A stretch of 28,114 nt of DNA from an uncultured Bacteroidota bacterium (GTDB lineage Bacteria > Bacteroidota > Ignavibacteria > UBA10030 > UBA8401), in contig CALETH010000059.1 of assembly GCA_937920105.1 (NCBI GenBank), forward strand, positions 1-28,114, read 5' to 3'. Below, piece by piece: positions 17,452 to 25,120 of the stretch. The translations under genes were made by a program, and so were the position numbers. Position 1 is the stretch's first letter. Each line of letters begins with the position of its first letter. The notes under the pieces are model-generated. The model was not told where the DNA came from, did not search any database, and saw nothing but the letters and a program-made list of their open reading frames with translations.

Positions 17452-17613
17452 TTAATCAATTCCGTTTGTAATAAGTAGGTAGCCTTTTTCATTGCATTGA
17501 ATAATAGTTGCTGTATTATTCGCATAATCATCTTCAAAATAATATAAGTCTTCATCTGAAGATATATCATTAACATTTTTTAAAAAATTTATATCTACAA
17601 AATATTTATCCAT
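17452..17613 (-). CDS. Small acidic protein coupled to the second copper chaperone
   Basis: A 53-residue ORF from ATG (17611-17613) to TAA. The ATG overlaps the chaperone stop by one base (TAATG), the same junction that couples the other chaperone to copA. The product begins MDKYFVDINFLKNVNDIS, has the acidic stretch SSDEDLYYFEDDY at 18-30 and ends KGYLLITNGID. It has no signal peptide or helix-turn-helix; Cys40 is its only cysteine. The regulator starts 30 bases later. No family is recognised. The coupling and the lack of overlap with another gene support translation, but a gene this small could be chance. Confidence 0.5.
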   Translation of the reverse strand: MDKYFVDINFLKNVNDISSDEDLYYFEDDYANNTATIIQCNEKGYLLITNGID

Positions 17614-17840
17614 TATGTTTTTTCTTCTTCAATTTCTTCAATGCGAAGAAGTTCATATCCCGCATTATCAATCATTTTGATAAAATCATTAGGTGTTACA
17701 CGAGTTTTATCATACGAAACTTTTGCTTCACCAATTTGAACTTTCTCTATTATAATAGAGGGAATTTTTTGAAGTTCTGTGATTACAGTTTTAATGCAAT
17801 GTTCGCAATTCATTCCTTGAATAAAAATATTGGCTTTCAT
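17613..17840 (-). CDS. copZ: Copper chaperone, CopZ-like (copy 2)
   Basis: A 75-residue HMA-domain protein with MNCEHC (10-15). Relative to copy 1 it has changed mainly around the metal site (S11N, G13E, V16I, Q17K), while residues 22-49 differ only at residue 35 (H35Q). This suggests a changed partner or affinity; it may hand metal to the HMA-AraC regulator rather than to CopA. AAAGGAAA precedes the ATG. The gene heads the three-gene run chaperone, small ORF, regulator, and its stop overlaps the start of the small ORF. A perfect palindrome lies 30 bases upstream of its start. Confidence 0.92.
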   Translation of the reverse strand: MKANIFIQGMNCEHCIKTVITELQKIPSIIIEKVQIGEAKVSYDKTRVTPNDFIKMIDNAGYELLRIEEIEEEKT

Positions 17841-17870
17841 ATAATTTTCCTTTCTTTTATATAGAATTTA

Positions 17871-17901
17871 GACTTGTCAAGTTTTAAAAACTTGACAAGT
17901 C
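17871..17901. repeat. Perfect 15-bp palindrome between the T9SS gene and the copper locus
   Basis: The arms 17871-17885 and 17887-17901 are perfect reverse complements around one central base; each contains GACTTGTCAAGTTTT or its complement. It lies 20 bases after the stop of the T9SS gene and 30 bases before the second chaperone start. It could be a terminator, a dispersed REP-like element or an operator. The AT-rich flanks lack a clean T-run. Confidence 0.8.
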
Positions 17902-17920
17902 TTTAATAACAACAATATTT

Positions 17921-20458
17921 CTACTTTACCACCACCATTTTTTTTGTTTCTGTATATCCACTGGATTGGAGTCGGTAAAAATATACTCCTGTAGAAACTG
18001 TTTCAACATTCCATTGTGTGATATATTTTCCTGCATTTTTTTCTTCATTTACTAGTGTTGCAATTTTTCTTCCAACAATATCATACACTTCTATCGTTAC
18101 CTTACCATCTTTCGGAAGTAAATATTGAATTGTTACCACACTCTTTGTGGGATTTGGATAACTTTGTGAAAGAAAATATTCTTCTGGCGGAGTTTTTTCC
18201 CAATATTTTCGACTGGTTGGCAACGCTCGTTCAAAAACACCATTTCCAAAAGTTGCTGCACGAAGTTTTCCATTTTGTTCGGAAATAGAAACTTCTAACA
18301 CCATTGCAGGCGGCATTCCTTCATTCCACTCTTCCCAAGAAATTCCGCCATTGGTTGTACGAAAAATTCCTAAATCTGTACCAACATAAATTGAAGTTGG
18401 AGAATATTTATCTACCACTATTGATTGTGTTGGAATATCAGGAAGATTTCCGGAAATATCATTCCATGTCAAACCAGCATCAGTAGTTTTATAAACGTGA
18501 GATGTTCCATATCCGGAAAAAGTAATGTAAGCAACGGAACTATTTGTCGGGTCAAAAGCAATATCTGTTGGATAACGATTTGGTATTGGCGAATTACTTT
18601 TTATCCACGTTGTTCCGCCATTAGTAGAAGAGAAAATTTCAAAGACCGGACTTCTACTATTTCCTGTTGCAACAATCAGTGTATCTGCACTGGTATAACT
18701 TACTCCAATACAGGAAATTGTTGTTCCATTTAAAATATTTTGAGCATTCCAATTATTTCCACCATTGATAGACTTATAAATTCTTTTTGCTCCTGCATAT
18801 AATATATCATTATTGGATGGTGCTATGACAAACGGTGCAATAAAATTTGCATCATTACTATTACTAGAAAATATTGTTTCCCAATTTTTCCCACCATCAA
18901 TAGATTTTGAAATTTGCAAAAAGGTATATTCTTGATATAAAATATCTTTGTTTCTACTATCAATAGCACACCAACCACCATCACCACCATAAACTTTATT
19001 CCACAATAATGAACCTTCGTATTTCACAGTTCCATTATCTTGCAACCCTCCTAATGCAATAAGTGAATCTTGATATGAATTTGCAAATCCATTATAAAAT
19101 TGTGTTGTAACTAATCCACCATTTCTTCCGGCAAATGTTGTTCCACCATCAGTTGTTTCAAATACACCTCCATCACAACCAAAAAACATTCGCTCAAAAT
19201 TTGTTTTATCAAAAACTATACTATGATGGTCTGCATGAACATATGTTGCTGGTCCTTCTGGTCCATCAGGTTGAACAACACCTCCATAACCAGTATTCCA
19301 AAAACTTTTTTGTATTAATGTATTTCCGCCATCCGTAGATTTATATATATCTAATCCAGCACAATAAATTGTTAATGGTTGTGTTGGGTGTACTTTTACA
19401 ATATTATTGTACCAACCTTGTCCATTAACATAATTTACAGTAGAAACTCTTTGCCAAGAATTTCCATCATTATCACTGCGATATAATCCTTCTACATTAT
19501 GCGTTGTTGCATGAGCAACACTTGCATAAATGGTTGATGGTTGTGAGGGTGAAATTGCTAATGATGTTCTTCCATACAGTGTATCGGTTGGAAGACCGTT
19601 GCCAAGTTTTATCCATGAATTTCCTGCATCAATAGATTTATAGATTCCCCCATCAGGTGTAGTATTACGCTGTCCGCATGCAACATAAATTTGATTTGTA
19701 TCTATTGGATTAATAACCACATCCATCGCCATTAAAATATTGTGCACAAGATTCCAATTTTTTCCTGCATCTACAGATTTATATGTTCCTTCCGATGTTG
19801 CTGCAAAAAGTGTGTTGGGATTTTTTGGATTGATGATGATTGTTTGAACGGAACGATTGGTACTAAATTCCCAACTTAAACCTGTTGCATTCCATGTTGC
19901 TCCTCTATCTGTAGATTTCAAAATTCCTAATCCATACGTTGTGCGGGCTCCGGGCGTTCCAACTAAACCAAGATTGTAGCCGCTTATTTCTCCTGTTCCA
20001 ATGTACATTTCATTGGGATTATTTTGATTGATGGCAATTGTTCTCACAGAAAAAACCGGAAAACCCGTACTCACATATTCCCACGCATTTTTCCCTTTTC
20101 CTCCTGTAGTAGATTTCCACAATCCACCACTTGCTGAACCAGCCCAAATGATATTCGGATTTTCTGGGTCTATTGCCAGTGAAAGCATTCTTCCTGCAAT
20201 ATTGGTTGGTCCGATGGATTTCCATGGTGCTTCTGTCGTCGAATTCTGTTTTCCCATTTTTCGTAAATGTTGCTGTGCCTTCATCAATCCTTGTGGTGGA
20301 ATTGTTTGATATGGTAATGCTCTTTGCATATACCACCATTCAAATGATTCTTTAGGACCTTCTTCTTCCGTTTCTTCTTTTTCAAAAAAGAAATTAATTG
20401 CAAAAATTGTTATAAGGATTATGAAAAATGTTGCGGTGTGAATTTTGAGATTATTCAT
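17921..20458 (-). CDS. T9SS-secreted Asp-box (sortilin/BNR-like) propeller protein
   Basis: An 845-residue exported protein. The N-terminus has a hydrophobic segment (about 8-25) as signal or anchor. From about 78 (PWKSIGPTNIAGRMLSLAID) to 755 there are about a dozen Asp-box-like repeats of the form KSxDGGxxW, for example LKSTDRGATWN, TYKSVDAGKNWN, IYKSINGGNNWN and VYKTTDAGLTWN, which fold as one or two beta-propellers like the sortilin/VPS10 and sialidase groups. No sialidase catalytic set was identified, so a binding or unknown enzyme role is left open. From about 762 comes a T9SS sorting domain: SQSYPNPTKSVVTIQY, VYDIVGRKI, STGVYFYRL and a basic end KKMVVVK. It is divergent from uvrB. Confidence 0.9.
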   Translation of the reverse strand: MNNLKIHTATFFIILITIFAINFFFEKEETEEEGPKESFEWWYMQRALPYQTIPPQGLMKAQQHLRKMGKQNSTTEAPWKSIGPTNIAGRMLSLAIDPENPNIIWAGSASGGLWKSTTGGKGKNAWEYVSTGFPVFSVRTIAINQNNPNEMYIGTGEISGYNLGLVGTPGARTTYGLGILKSTDRGATWNATGLSWEFSTNRSVQTIIINPKNPNTLFAATSEGTYKSVDAGKNWNLVHNILMAMDVVINPIDTNQIYVACGQRNTTPDGGIYKSIDAGNSWIKLGNGLPTDTLYGRTSLAISPSQPSTIYASVAHATTHNVEGLYRSDNDGNSWQRVSTVNYVNGQGWYNNIVKVHPTQPLTIYCAGLDIYKSTDGGNTLIQKSFWNTGYGGVVQPDGPEGPATYVHADHHSIVFDKTNFERMFFGCDGGVFETTDGGTTFAGRNGGLVTTQFYNGFANSYQDSLIALGGLQDNGTVKYEGSLLWNKVYGGDGGWCAIDSRNKDILYQEYTFLQISKSIDGGKNWETIFSSNSNDANFIAPFVIAPSNNDILYAGAKRIYKSINGGNNWNAQNILNGTTISCIGVSYTSADTLIVATGNSRSPVFEIFSSTNGGTTWIKSNSPIPNRYPTDIAFDPTNSSVAYITFSGYGTSHVYKTTDAGLTWNDISGNLPDIPTQSIVVDKYSPTSIYVGTDLGIFRTTNGGISWEEWNEGMPPAMVLEVSISEQNGKLRAATFGNGVFERALPTSRKYWEKTPPEEYFLSQSYPNPTKSVVTIQYLLPKDGKVTIEVYDIVGRKIATLVNEEKNAGKYITQWNVETVSTGVYFYRLQSSGYTETKKMVVVK

Positions 20459-20539
20459 ATGGATTTATTTCTGTGAAATTTTTTATATCTTATTTTAATA
20501 AAGAAAATTGTTATTTACTAATATACTTTCCAGTGAAAA

Positions 20540-20555
20540 TTCCAGACGTCTGGAA
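20540..20555. promoter_or_regulatory. Perfect 16-bp palindrome upstream of uvrB
   Basis: TTCCAGACGTCTGGAA is a perfect palindrome ending 16 bases before the uvrB ATG, within the 113-base divergent gap. Its size and place suit a repressor site in the uvrB leader; uvrB is SOS-controlled in many bacteria. It does not match the E. coli or Bacillus LexA consensus as I know them, so identification as an SOS box is inference; it could also be a dispersed repeat. Confidence 0.45.
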
Positions 20556-20571
20556 AATTGAAAAAAAATTT

Positions 20572-22584
20572 ATGTCCTACCAACTCACATCAGAATACAA
20601 ACCTCAAGGCGACCAGCCCGAAGCCATTAAACAATTAGTGGAAGGAATTCAACGCGGAGATAAATACCAAACACTACTCGGTGTAACAGGAAGCGGAAAA
20701 ACATTTACCGTTTCCAACGTTATTGCACAAGCAAATAAACCAGTGCTGATAATGTCTCACAATAAAACTCTGGCAGCACAATTGTATGCAGAGTTCAAAA
20801 CTTTTTTTCCAAAAAACCAAGTAGAATTTTTTATCAGTTACTATGATTATTATCAACCGGAAGCGTACGTGCCAACAACGGATACATATATTCAAAAAGA
20901 TTCTTCCGTGAATGAAGAAATTGATAGATTGCGACTTCGTGCAACCAGTGCATTGCTCAGTGGAAATCCCAATGTAATTGTTGTTGCATCAGTCAGTTGT
21001 ATTTACGGAATTGGTGCACCGGATGAATGGATTCAACAAATGGTGGTAATTAAAAAAGGTGGGAAAATTGAACGAAATAAATTCTTACGCAAACTTTTAG
21101 ATATTTATTATTCCCGCAATGATTATGATTTTACTCGCGGCACATTTCGCGTTCGTGGAGATGTAGTAGAAGTTATTCCTGCATACGAAAATGATGAAGC
21201 CATTCGCATAGAATTTTTTGGAGATGAAATTGAAAAAATTTCTATCATTGATAGATTAGATGGAAAAATTCTCGGTGAAACTGAGTATGAAGTTATCTAT
21301 CCTGCAAAACAATTTGTTACTTCAAAAGATTCTTTAGAGCGTGGAATAAAATCTATTCAACAAGAATTAAAAGAACGATTAACGGAACTCCGTGAACAAA
21401 ATAAATTAGTAGAAGCACAACGGCTTGAACAACGTACACGTTTTGATATTGAAATGATGCGAGAAATTGGATATTGCAGTGGAATTGAAAATTATTCTCG
21501 TCATCTTGCCGGACGTCCACCCGGCTCACGTCCGTACTGTTTGTTTGATTATTTTCCAAAAGATTTTTTGTTAGTAATTGATGAATCACACGTTACCGTA
21601 CCACAAATTGGCGGAATGTATTTTGGAGACCGTTCGCGAAAAGAAACATTGGTGCAGCATGGATTTCGTCTTCCTTCTGCTTTAGATAACCGTCCATTAA
21701 AATTTGAGGAATGGGAAAAAATAGTCAATCAAATTGTATTTGTGAGTGCAACTCCCGGACCGTACGAAATGGAAAAATGCAAAGGTGTTTTTGTAGAACA
21801 AGTCATACGTCCAACGGGATTACTTGACCCTGTTATTGATGTGCGTCCTGTAAAAAATCAAATAGATGATTTGCTCGCAGAAATTCGTTTACGCATTACT
21901 GCAAAAGAACGCATTTTGGTAACAACGCTTACCAAAAGAATGGCGGAAGATTTAACTGGTTATTTACAAGATTTTGGAATTAAAGTGCAATACATTCATT
22001 CCGAAGTTGATGCATTAGCACGCGTTGATGTTCTTCGCAATTTACGTTTGGGTTACTGTGATGTTTTGGTGGGAGTAAATCTTTTACGTGAAGGTTTAGA
22101 TTTACCGGAAGTTTCTCTTGTTGCAATTTTGGATGCTGATAAAGAGGGATTTTTGCGTTCGGAGCGTTCTCTAATTCAAACAGCAGGAAGAACTGCTCGT
22201 AATGCTAATGGAAAAGTAATTATGTATGCAGATAAAATTACGGATTCCATGAAAAAAACTATTGACGAAACAAAACGTCGCCGAGAAAAACAAATGGCGT
22301 ACAATAAAGAGCATAACATCACACCAAAAACAATTTTTAAAACGTATGATGAAATTATTGCTTCCACTGCGGTTGCTGATGTACAGTTAGAACGCACTGC
22401 ACGAAAAGAACGTGAAGTACTTCCAATCGTTGCAGAAAACGTAACAAAATATTTAACAAAAGAACAACGAAAAGATTTGATTGAAGAATTAACAAACGAA
22501 ATGAAAAAGGCCTCTGAAGATTTAGAGTTTGAACGTGCTGCACAACTGCGAAATGAGATTCAAAAACTTTCGGAAAAGAAATAA
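20572..22584 (+). CDS. uvrB: Excinuclease ABC subunit B
   Basis: UvrB is the damage-verifying helicase-like subunit of nucleotide excision repair. The start at 20572 gives 670 residues beginning MSYQLTSEYKPQGDQPEAI, the family's usual N-terminus. An upstream in-frame ATG at 20473 would add 33 residues without family character and run through the palindrome, so it is rejected. Visible: Walker A GVTGSGKT (37-44), the beta-hairpin YYDYYQPEAYVP (90-101), the DESH box in LLVIDESH, motif VI QTAGRTARN, and a C-terminal UVR domain (about 632-667, EFERAAQLRNEI) that contacts UvrC. No clear ribosome binding site precedes the ATG. Confidence 0.97.
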   Translation: MSYQLTSEYKPQGDQPEAIKQLVEGIQRGDKYQTLLGVTGSGKTFTVSNVIAQANKPVLIMSHNKTLAAQLYAEFKTFFPKNQVEFFISYYDYYQPEAYVPTTDTYIQKDSSVNEEIDRLRLRATSALLSGNPNVIVVASVSCIYGIGAPDEWIQQMVVIKKGGKIERNKFLRKLLDIYYSRNDYDFTRGTFRVRGDVVEVIPAYENDEAIRIEFFGDEIEKISIIDRLDGKILGETEYEVIYPAKQFVTSKDSLERGIKSIQQELKERLTELREQNKLVEAQRLEQRTRFDIEMMREIGYCSGIENYSRHLAGRPPGSRPYCLFDYFPKDFLLVIDESHVTVPQIGGMYFGDRSRKETLVQHGFRLPSALDNRPLKFEEWEKIVNQIVFVSATPGPYEMEKCKGVFVEQVIRPTGLLDPVIDVRPVKNQIDDLLAEIRLRITAKERILVTTLTKRMAEDLTGYLQDFGIKVQYIHSEVDALARVDVLRNLRLGYCDVLVGVNLLREGLDLPEVSLVAILDADKEGFLRSERSLIQTAGRTARNANGKVIMYADKITDSMKKTIDETKRRREKQMAYNKEHNITPKTIFKTYDEIIASTAVADVQLERTARKEREVLPIVAENVTKYLTKEQRKDLIEELTNEMKKASEDLEFERAAQLRNEIQKLSEKK

Positions 22585-22611
22585 AGACTTTTTTACACTT
22601 ATTATAAAAAA

Positions 22612-22646
22612 AGGAACGGATTTGCATTCTACATAAACCCGTTCCT
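22612..22646 (+). terminator. Candidate uvrB terminator
   Basis: The stem AGGAACGG / CCGTTCCT (8 bp) has a 19-base loop and begins 28 bases after the uvrB stop. A T-run (TTTATTTTTTTT) appears 11 bases after the stem rather than directly after it, which weakens the call. Confidence 0.4.
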
Positions 22647-22665
22647 ATAATTATTTATTTTTTTT

Positions 22666-22690
22666 GGATTCCTGCTTTCGCAGGAATGAC
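22666..22690. repeat. REP-like palindrome, copy 1
   Basis: The arms ATTCCTGC (22668-22675) and GCAGGAAT (22680-22687) enclose TTTC; the element begins GG and ends GAC. It matches the element at 26141-26165 except for one compensatory pair (T-A here, C-G there). This type of palindrome is widely dispersed in many bacterial genomes. Confidence 0.8.
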
Positions 22691-22768
22691 AACGATTATA
22701 TTTTTTCCTGACTACTGAATCCTACCTTCTGAGATTCCGCAAAAAAACTGCGGAACACAAAAAACGTG

Positions 22769-22873
22769 CTACTTCATCAACACCATCTTTTTTACTTCTA
22801 CAAAATCATTCGCTTGAAGTTTGTAAAAATATATTCCACTTGGCAATATATGATTAAATACATCAAATAATTT
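22769..22873 (-). pseudogene. Relic of a T9SS-protein 3' end
   Basis: Thirty-four codons and a stop in one minus-strand frame read KLFDVFNHILPSGIYFYKL, then QANDFVEVKKMVLMK. This is the last third of a T9SS sorting domain, as in the proteins at 2797-3873 and 17921-20458. A stop codon lies immediately upstream (22874-22876) and the following 60 bases to rsmA contain no continuation. The DNA of the last 27 bases is nearly identical to the end of the 2797-3873 gene. It is best read as the remnant of a deleted or recombined secreted-protein gene. Confidence 0.8.
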
Positions 22874-22936
22874 TTAACAGATGTGATAAACACTATAGTT
22901 ATTGTATTGTTCATTGATAATTGATAATTTGTTTTT

Positions 22937-23716
22937 ATGCCTTATCCAAAAAAATCTCTCGGACAAAATTTTCTTCGCGATAACAATATTGCAAAAAAAA
23001 TTGTTGAATCATTTCATCTCAACTCAAATGATATCGTGATAGAAATTGGACCCGGAAAAGGAATCCTCACACAATTTCTTCTTGAAAAAACTCATAATCT
23101 TACAGTAATAGAAATAGATAATTTTCTTGTTGCAGAATTACACAAAAAATTTGAAAACAACATTACCATCATCCACAATGATATTTTATCAGTTGATATA
23201 CAAACACTGACATACCAACAAGAAAAATTTCGTGTTATCGGAAATATTCCTTATAATATAACCAGTCCAATATTATTTCATCTTCTTGATTCTCGCTCTA
23301 CTATAAAAAATGCTTTATTAATGATGCAAACTGAAGTTGCAGAACGTTTAACAGCAAAACCACGCACAAAAGCGTACGGAATTCTTTCTGTTTTTTTTCA
23401 ATATTATGCAACATCAACAATGATATTAGATGTTTCCCCTTCTTCATTCTTTCCTGTTCCTTCCGTAAATTCCACTGTTATATTATTAGATTTTGAAAAA
23501 CCATTTCCAGAAATTGTCAAAGATGATGTTCTTTTTCGTAAAGTTGTTCGCGGAACATTCAACCAACGAAGAAAAATGCTTCGTAATAGTTTATCACATC
23601 TCGGTTTTTCATCAACAATATTAGAACAACTTAATTGTAATCTTACCCAACGACCTGAAGAATTATCTGTGCAAGAATTTATTCATCTCACTAATCAACT
23701 ATCCAATATTTTATGA
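22937..23716 (+). CDS. rsmA: 16S rRNA (adenine1518/1519-N6) dimethyltransferase
   Basis: A 259-residue RsmA/KsgA, which dimethylates two adjacent adenines in the 3'-terminal hairpin of 16S rRNA late in 30S assembly. It begins MPYPKKSLGQNFLRDNN, the family N-terminus. The SAM-binding loop EIGPGKGILT lies at 36-45 and the catalytic NIPY (NLPY-type) at 103-106. The C-terminal helical domain has FNQRRKMLRNSL. No Shine-Dalgarno sequence precedes the ATG. The stop overlaps the mgtE start by 4 bases (ATGA), so mgtE is translationally coupled. Confidence 0.97.
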   Translation: MPYPKKSLGQNFLRDNNIAKKIVESFHLNSNDIVIEIGPGKGILTQFLLEKTHNLTVIEIDNFLVAELHKKFENNITIIHNDILSVDIQTLTYQQEKFRVIGNIPYNITSPILFHLLDSRSTIKNALLMMQTEVAERLTAKPRTKAYGILSVFFQYYATSTMILDVSPSSFFPVPSVNSTVILLDFEKPFPEIVKDDVLFRKVVRGTFNQRRKMLRNSLSHLGFSSTILEQLNCNLTQRPEELSVQEFIHLTNQLSNIL

Positions 23717-25107
23717 CCACTCAAGAACAAGAACTCTCTCAGCAAGAACATCTTGAAGTAGATGAAGAACTTCTTTCAGACATTCTGGATTTGATTCATT
23801 CTCGTTCAGATAACTCTTTACGCAATATTCTTAATGACCTTTTCCATATTGATATTGCACATCTCATCAATAAAATAACCATTGAAGAAGGCGAATATCT
23901 TTTTTCACTTCTTTCTATAGAAGATGCCAGTAAAGTTATTGTAGAATTGGATGATGAACATCGTGAACACTTTCTCGAAACATTAAGCAAAAAGAAAATT
24001 TCTGAACTTGTTGAGGAAATGCCTTCTGACGATGCAACAGATATTGTCTCAGAACTTCCCAAAGAAACAGCAACAGAAATTTTACAATCTCTTGATGTAG
24101 AAAATTCTACAGAATTGCAAGAACTTTTACGATATGATGAAAACACTGCTGGTGGTATCATGCAGAAAGAATTCATCACCGTAAAAAAAACAGATACTGT
24201 AAAAAAAGCAATTCAAGCCGTACGACGTGCTGCAAAAGAAAATAAATCAGAACAATTTTATTCTCTGTATGTTGTAGATGAAAACAATACTTTGGCAGGA
24301 ATTTTACCGGTTTCAACACTCATCCTTCTTTCTCCAAATAGAAAAATTTATAAAGTGATGAATGCCGATGTTATCAGTGTAAAAACTAATGTTGACCAAG
24401 AAGAAGTTGCCAACATTTTTAAAAAATACGACATCGTCTCTTTACCAGTTGTGAATGATGCAAATCAAATTGTCGGACGAATTACGGTGGATGACGTTGT
24501 TGATGTTATCGAAGAAGAAGCATCAGAAGATATTTTCCGACTTGGTGGTGTTAGTGAAGATGAACAAATTTCTACTCCAGCATTTTCAGCAATGAAACGC
24601 CGCTTACCATGGCTGTATGTAAATTTATTAACAGCATTTCTCGCAGCAACCGTTGTTGGATTTTTTCAACAAACCATTCAGAGCATTGTCATTCTCGCTG
24701 CACTAATGCCCATTGTTGCAGGCATGGGTGGAAATGCCGCAACACAAACAATTACTGTTGTAGTTCGTGGACTTGCACTTGGAGAAGTTTCTTTTAGTAA
24801 TAGGAAAAAAGTATTATTAAAAGAAATTCAAATTGGATTATTAAATGGTGTTGCCAATGGAATTCTTACCGGCACAGTGATAGCATTATTTAGTCATAAT
24901 GTTGTTTTAGGAATTGTTATTTGTCTAGCAATGATTACCAATATGTTTGTTGCGGGTTTTGCAGGAACACTTGTCCCACTTACGTTAAAATGGTTGAAGA
25001 TTGACCCAGCCCTTGCTTCTGCTGTTGTTGTTACAACTTTTACAGATATATGCGGCTTTGCTTCTTTTTTGGGCTTGGCAACATTGTTTCTTTCACTTCT
25101 TACATAA
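23713..25107 (+). CDS. mgtE: Magnesium transporter MgtE
   Basis: A 464-residue Mg2+ channel/transporter of the inner membrane. It has an acidic N-domain (about 20-140, with MPSDDATDIVSELP), two CBS domains (about 145-265) that act as the Mg2+ sensor in the family, a plug-like linker, and five transmembrane helices from about 300. Hallmarks are PIVAGMGGNAATQT (333-346) and DPALASAVVVTTFTDICGF (431-449), whose first Asp sits in the ion pathway in characterised relatives. Length is normal. It overlaps rsmA by 4 bases, which leaves no room for a riboswitch leader; control of Mg2+ uptake is probably at the protein level. Confidence 0.96.
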   Translation: MTTQEQELSQQEHLEVDEELLSDILDLIHSRSDNSLRNILNDLFHIDIAHLINKITIEEGEYLFSLLSIEDASKVIVELDDEHREHFLETLSKKKISELVEEMPSDDATDIVSELPKETATEILQSLDVENSTELQELLRYDENTAGGIMQKEFITVKKTDTVKKAIQAVRRAAKENKSEQFYSLYVVDENNTLAGILPVSTLILLSPNRKIYKVMNADVISVKTNVDQEEVANIFKKYDIVSLPVVNDANQIVGRITVDDVVDVIEEEASEDIFRLGGVSEDEQISTPAFSAMKRRLPWLYVNLLTAFLAATVVGFFQQTIQSIVILAALMPIVAGMGGNAATQTITVVVRGLALGEVSFSNRKKVLLKEIQIGLLNGVANGILTGTVIALFSHNVVLGIVICLAMITNMFVAGFAGTLVPLTLKWLKIDPALASAVVVTTFTDICGFASFLGLATLFLSLLT

Positions 25108-25120
25108 AAATTATTCATCT

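Larger units (their letters stand above)
22585..22936. other. 352-base gap between uvrB and rsmA
   Basis: It holds no intact gene. In order: a hairpin after uvrB, a REP-like palindrome (22666-22690), a second hairpin (22735-22755, TTCCGCA/TGCGGAA with a 7-base A-rich loop), the decayed 3' end of a T9SS-protein gene on the minus strand (22769-22873), and an AT-rich stretch with a short repeat of ATTGATA before rsmA. No promoter can be assigned with confidence. The mixture looks like scar tissue of a lost secreted-protein gene. Confidence 0.7.

Noticed and set aside
20473..20571. Longer uvrB start adding 33 residues
   Set aside because: The added residues do not resemble UvrB, run across the palindrome at 20540-20555, and the family N-terminus begins at 20572.
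22901..22936. Short ATTGATA repeat as a direct-repeat array or promoter
   Set aside because: Only about two imperfect units are present in AT-rich sequence; neither a repeat array nor a promoter can be supported.
23600..23712. Mg2+ riboswitch upstream of mgtE
   Set aside because: The mgtE start overlaps the rsmA stop by four bases, so the region is coding and there is no leader to hold a riboswitch.
25001..25120. Longer start of the Aur1-like gene inside mgtE
   Set aside because: The extra 40 residues are a frame-shifted reading of the MgtE C-terminus. The ATG at 25121 gives a normal membrane protein start.
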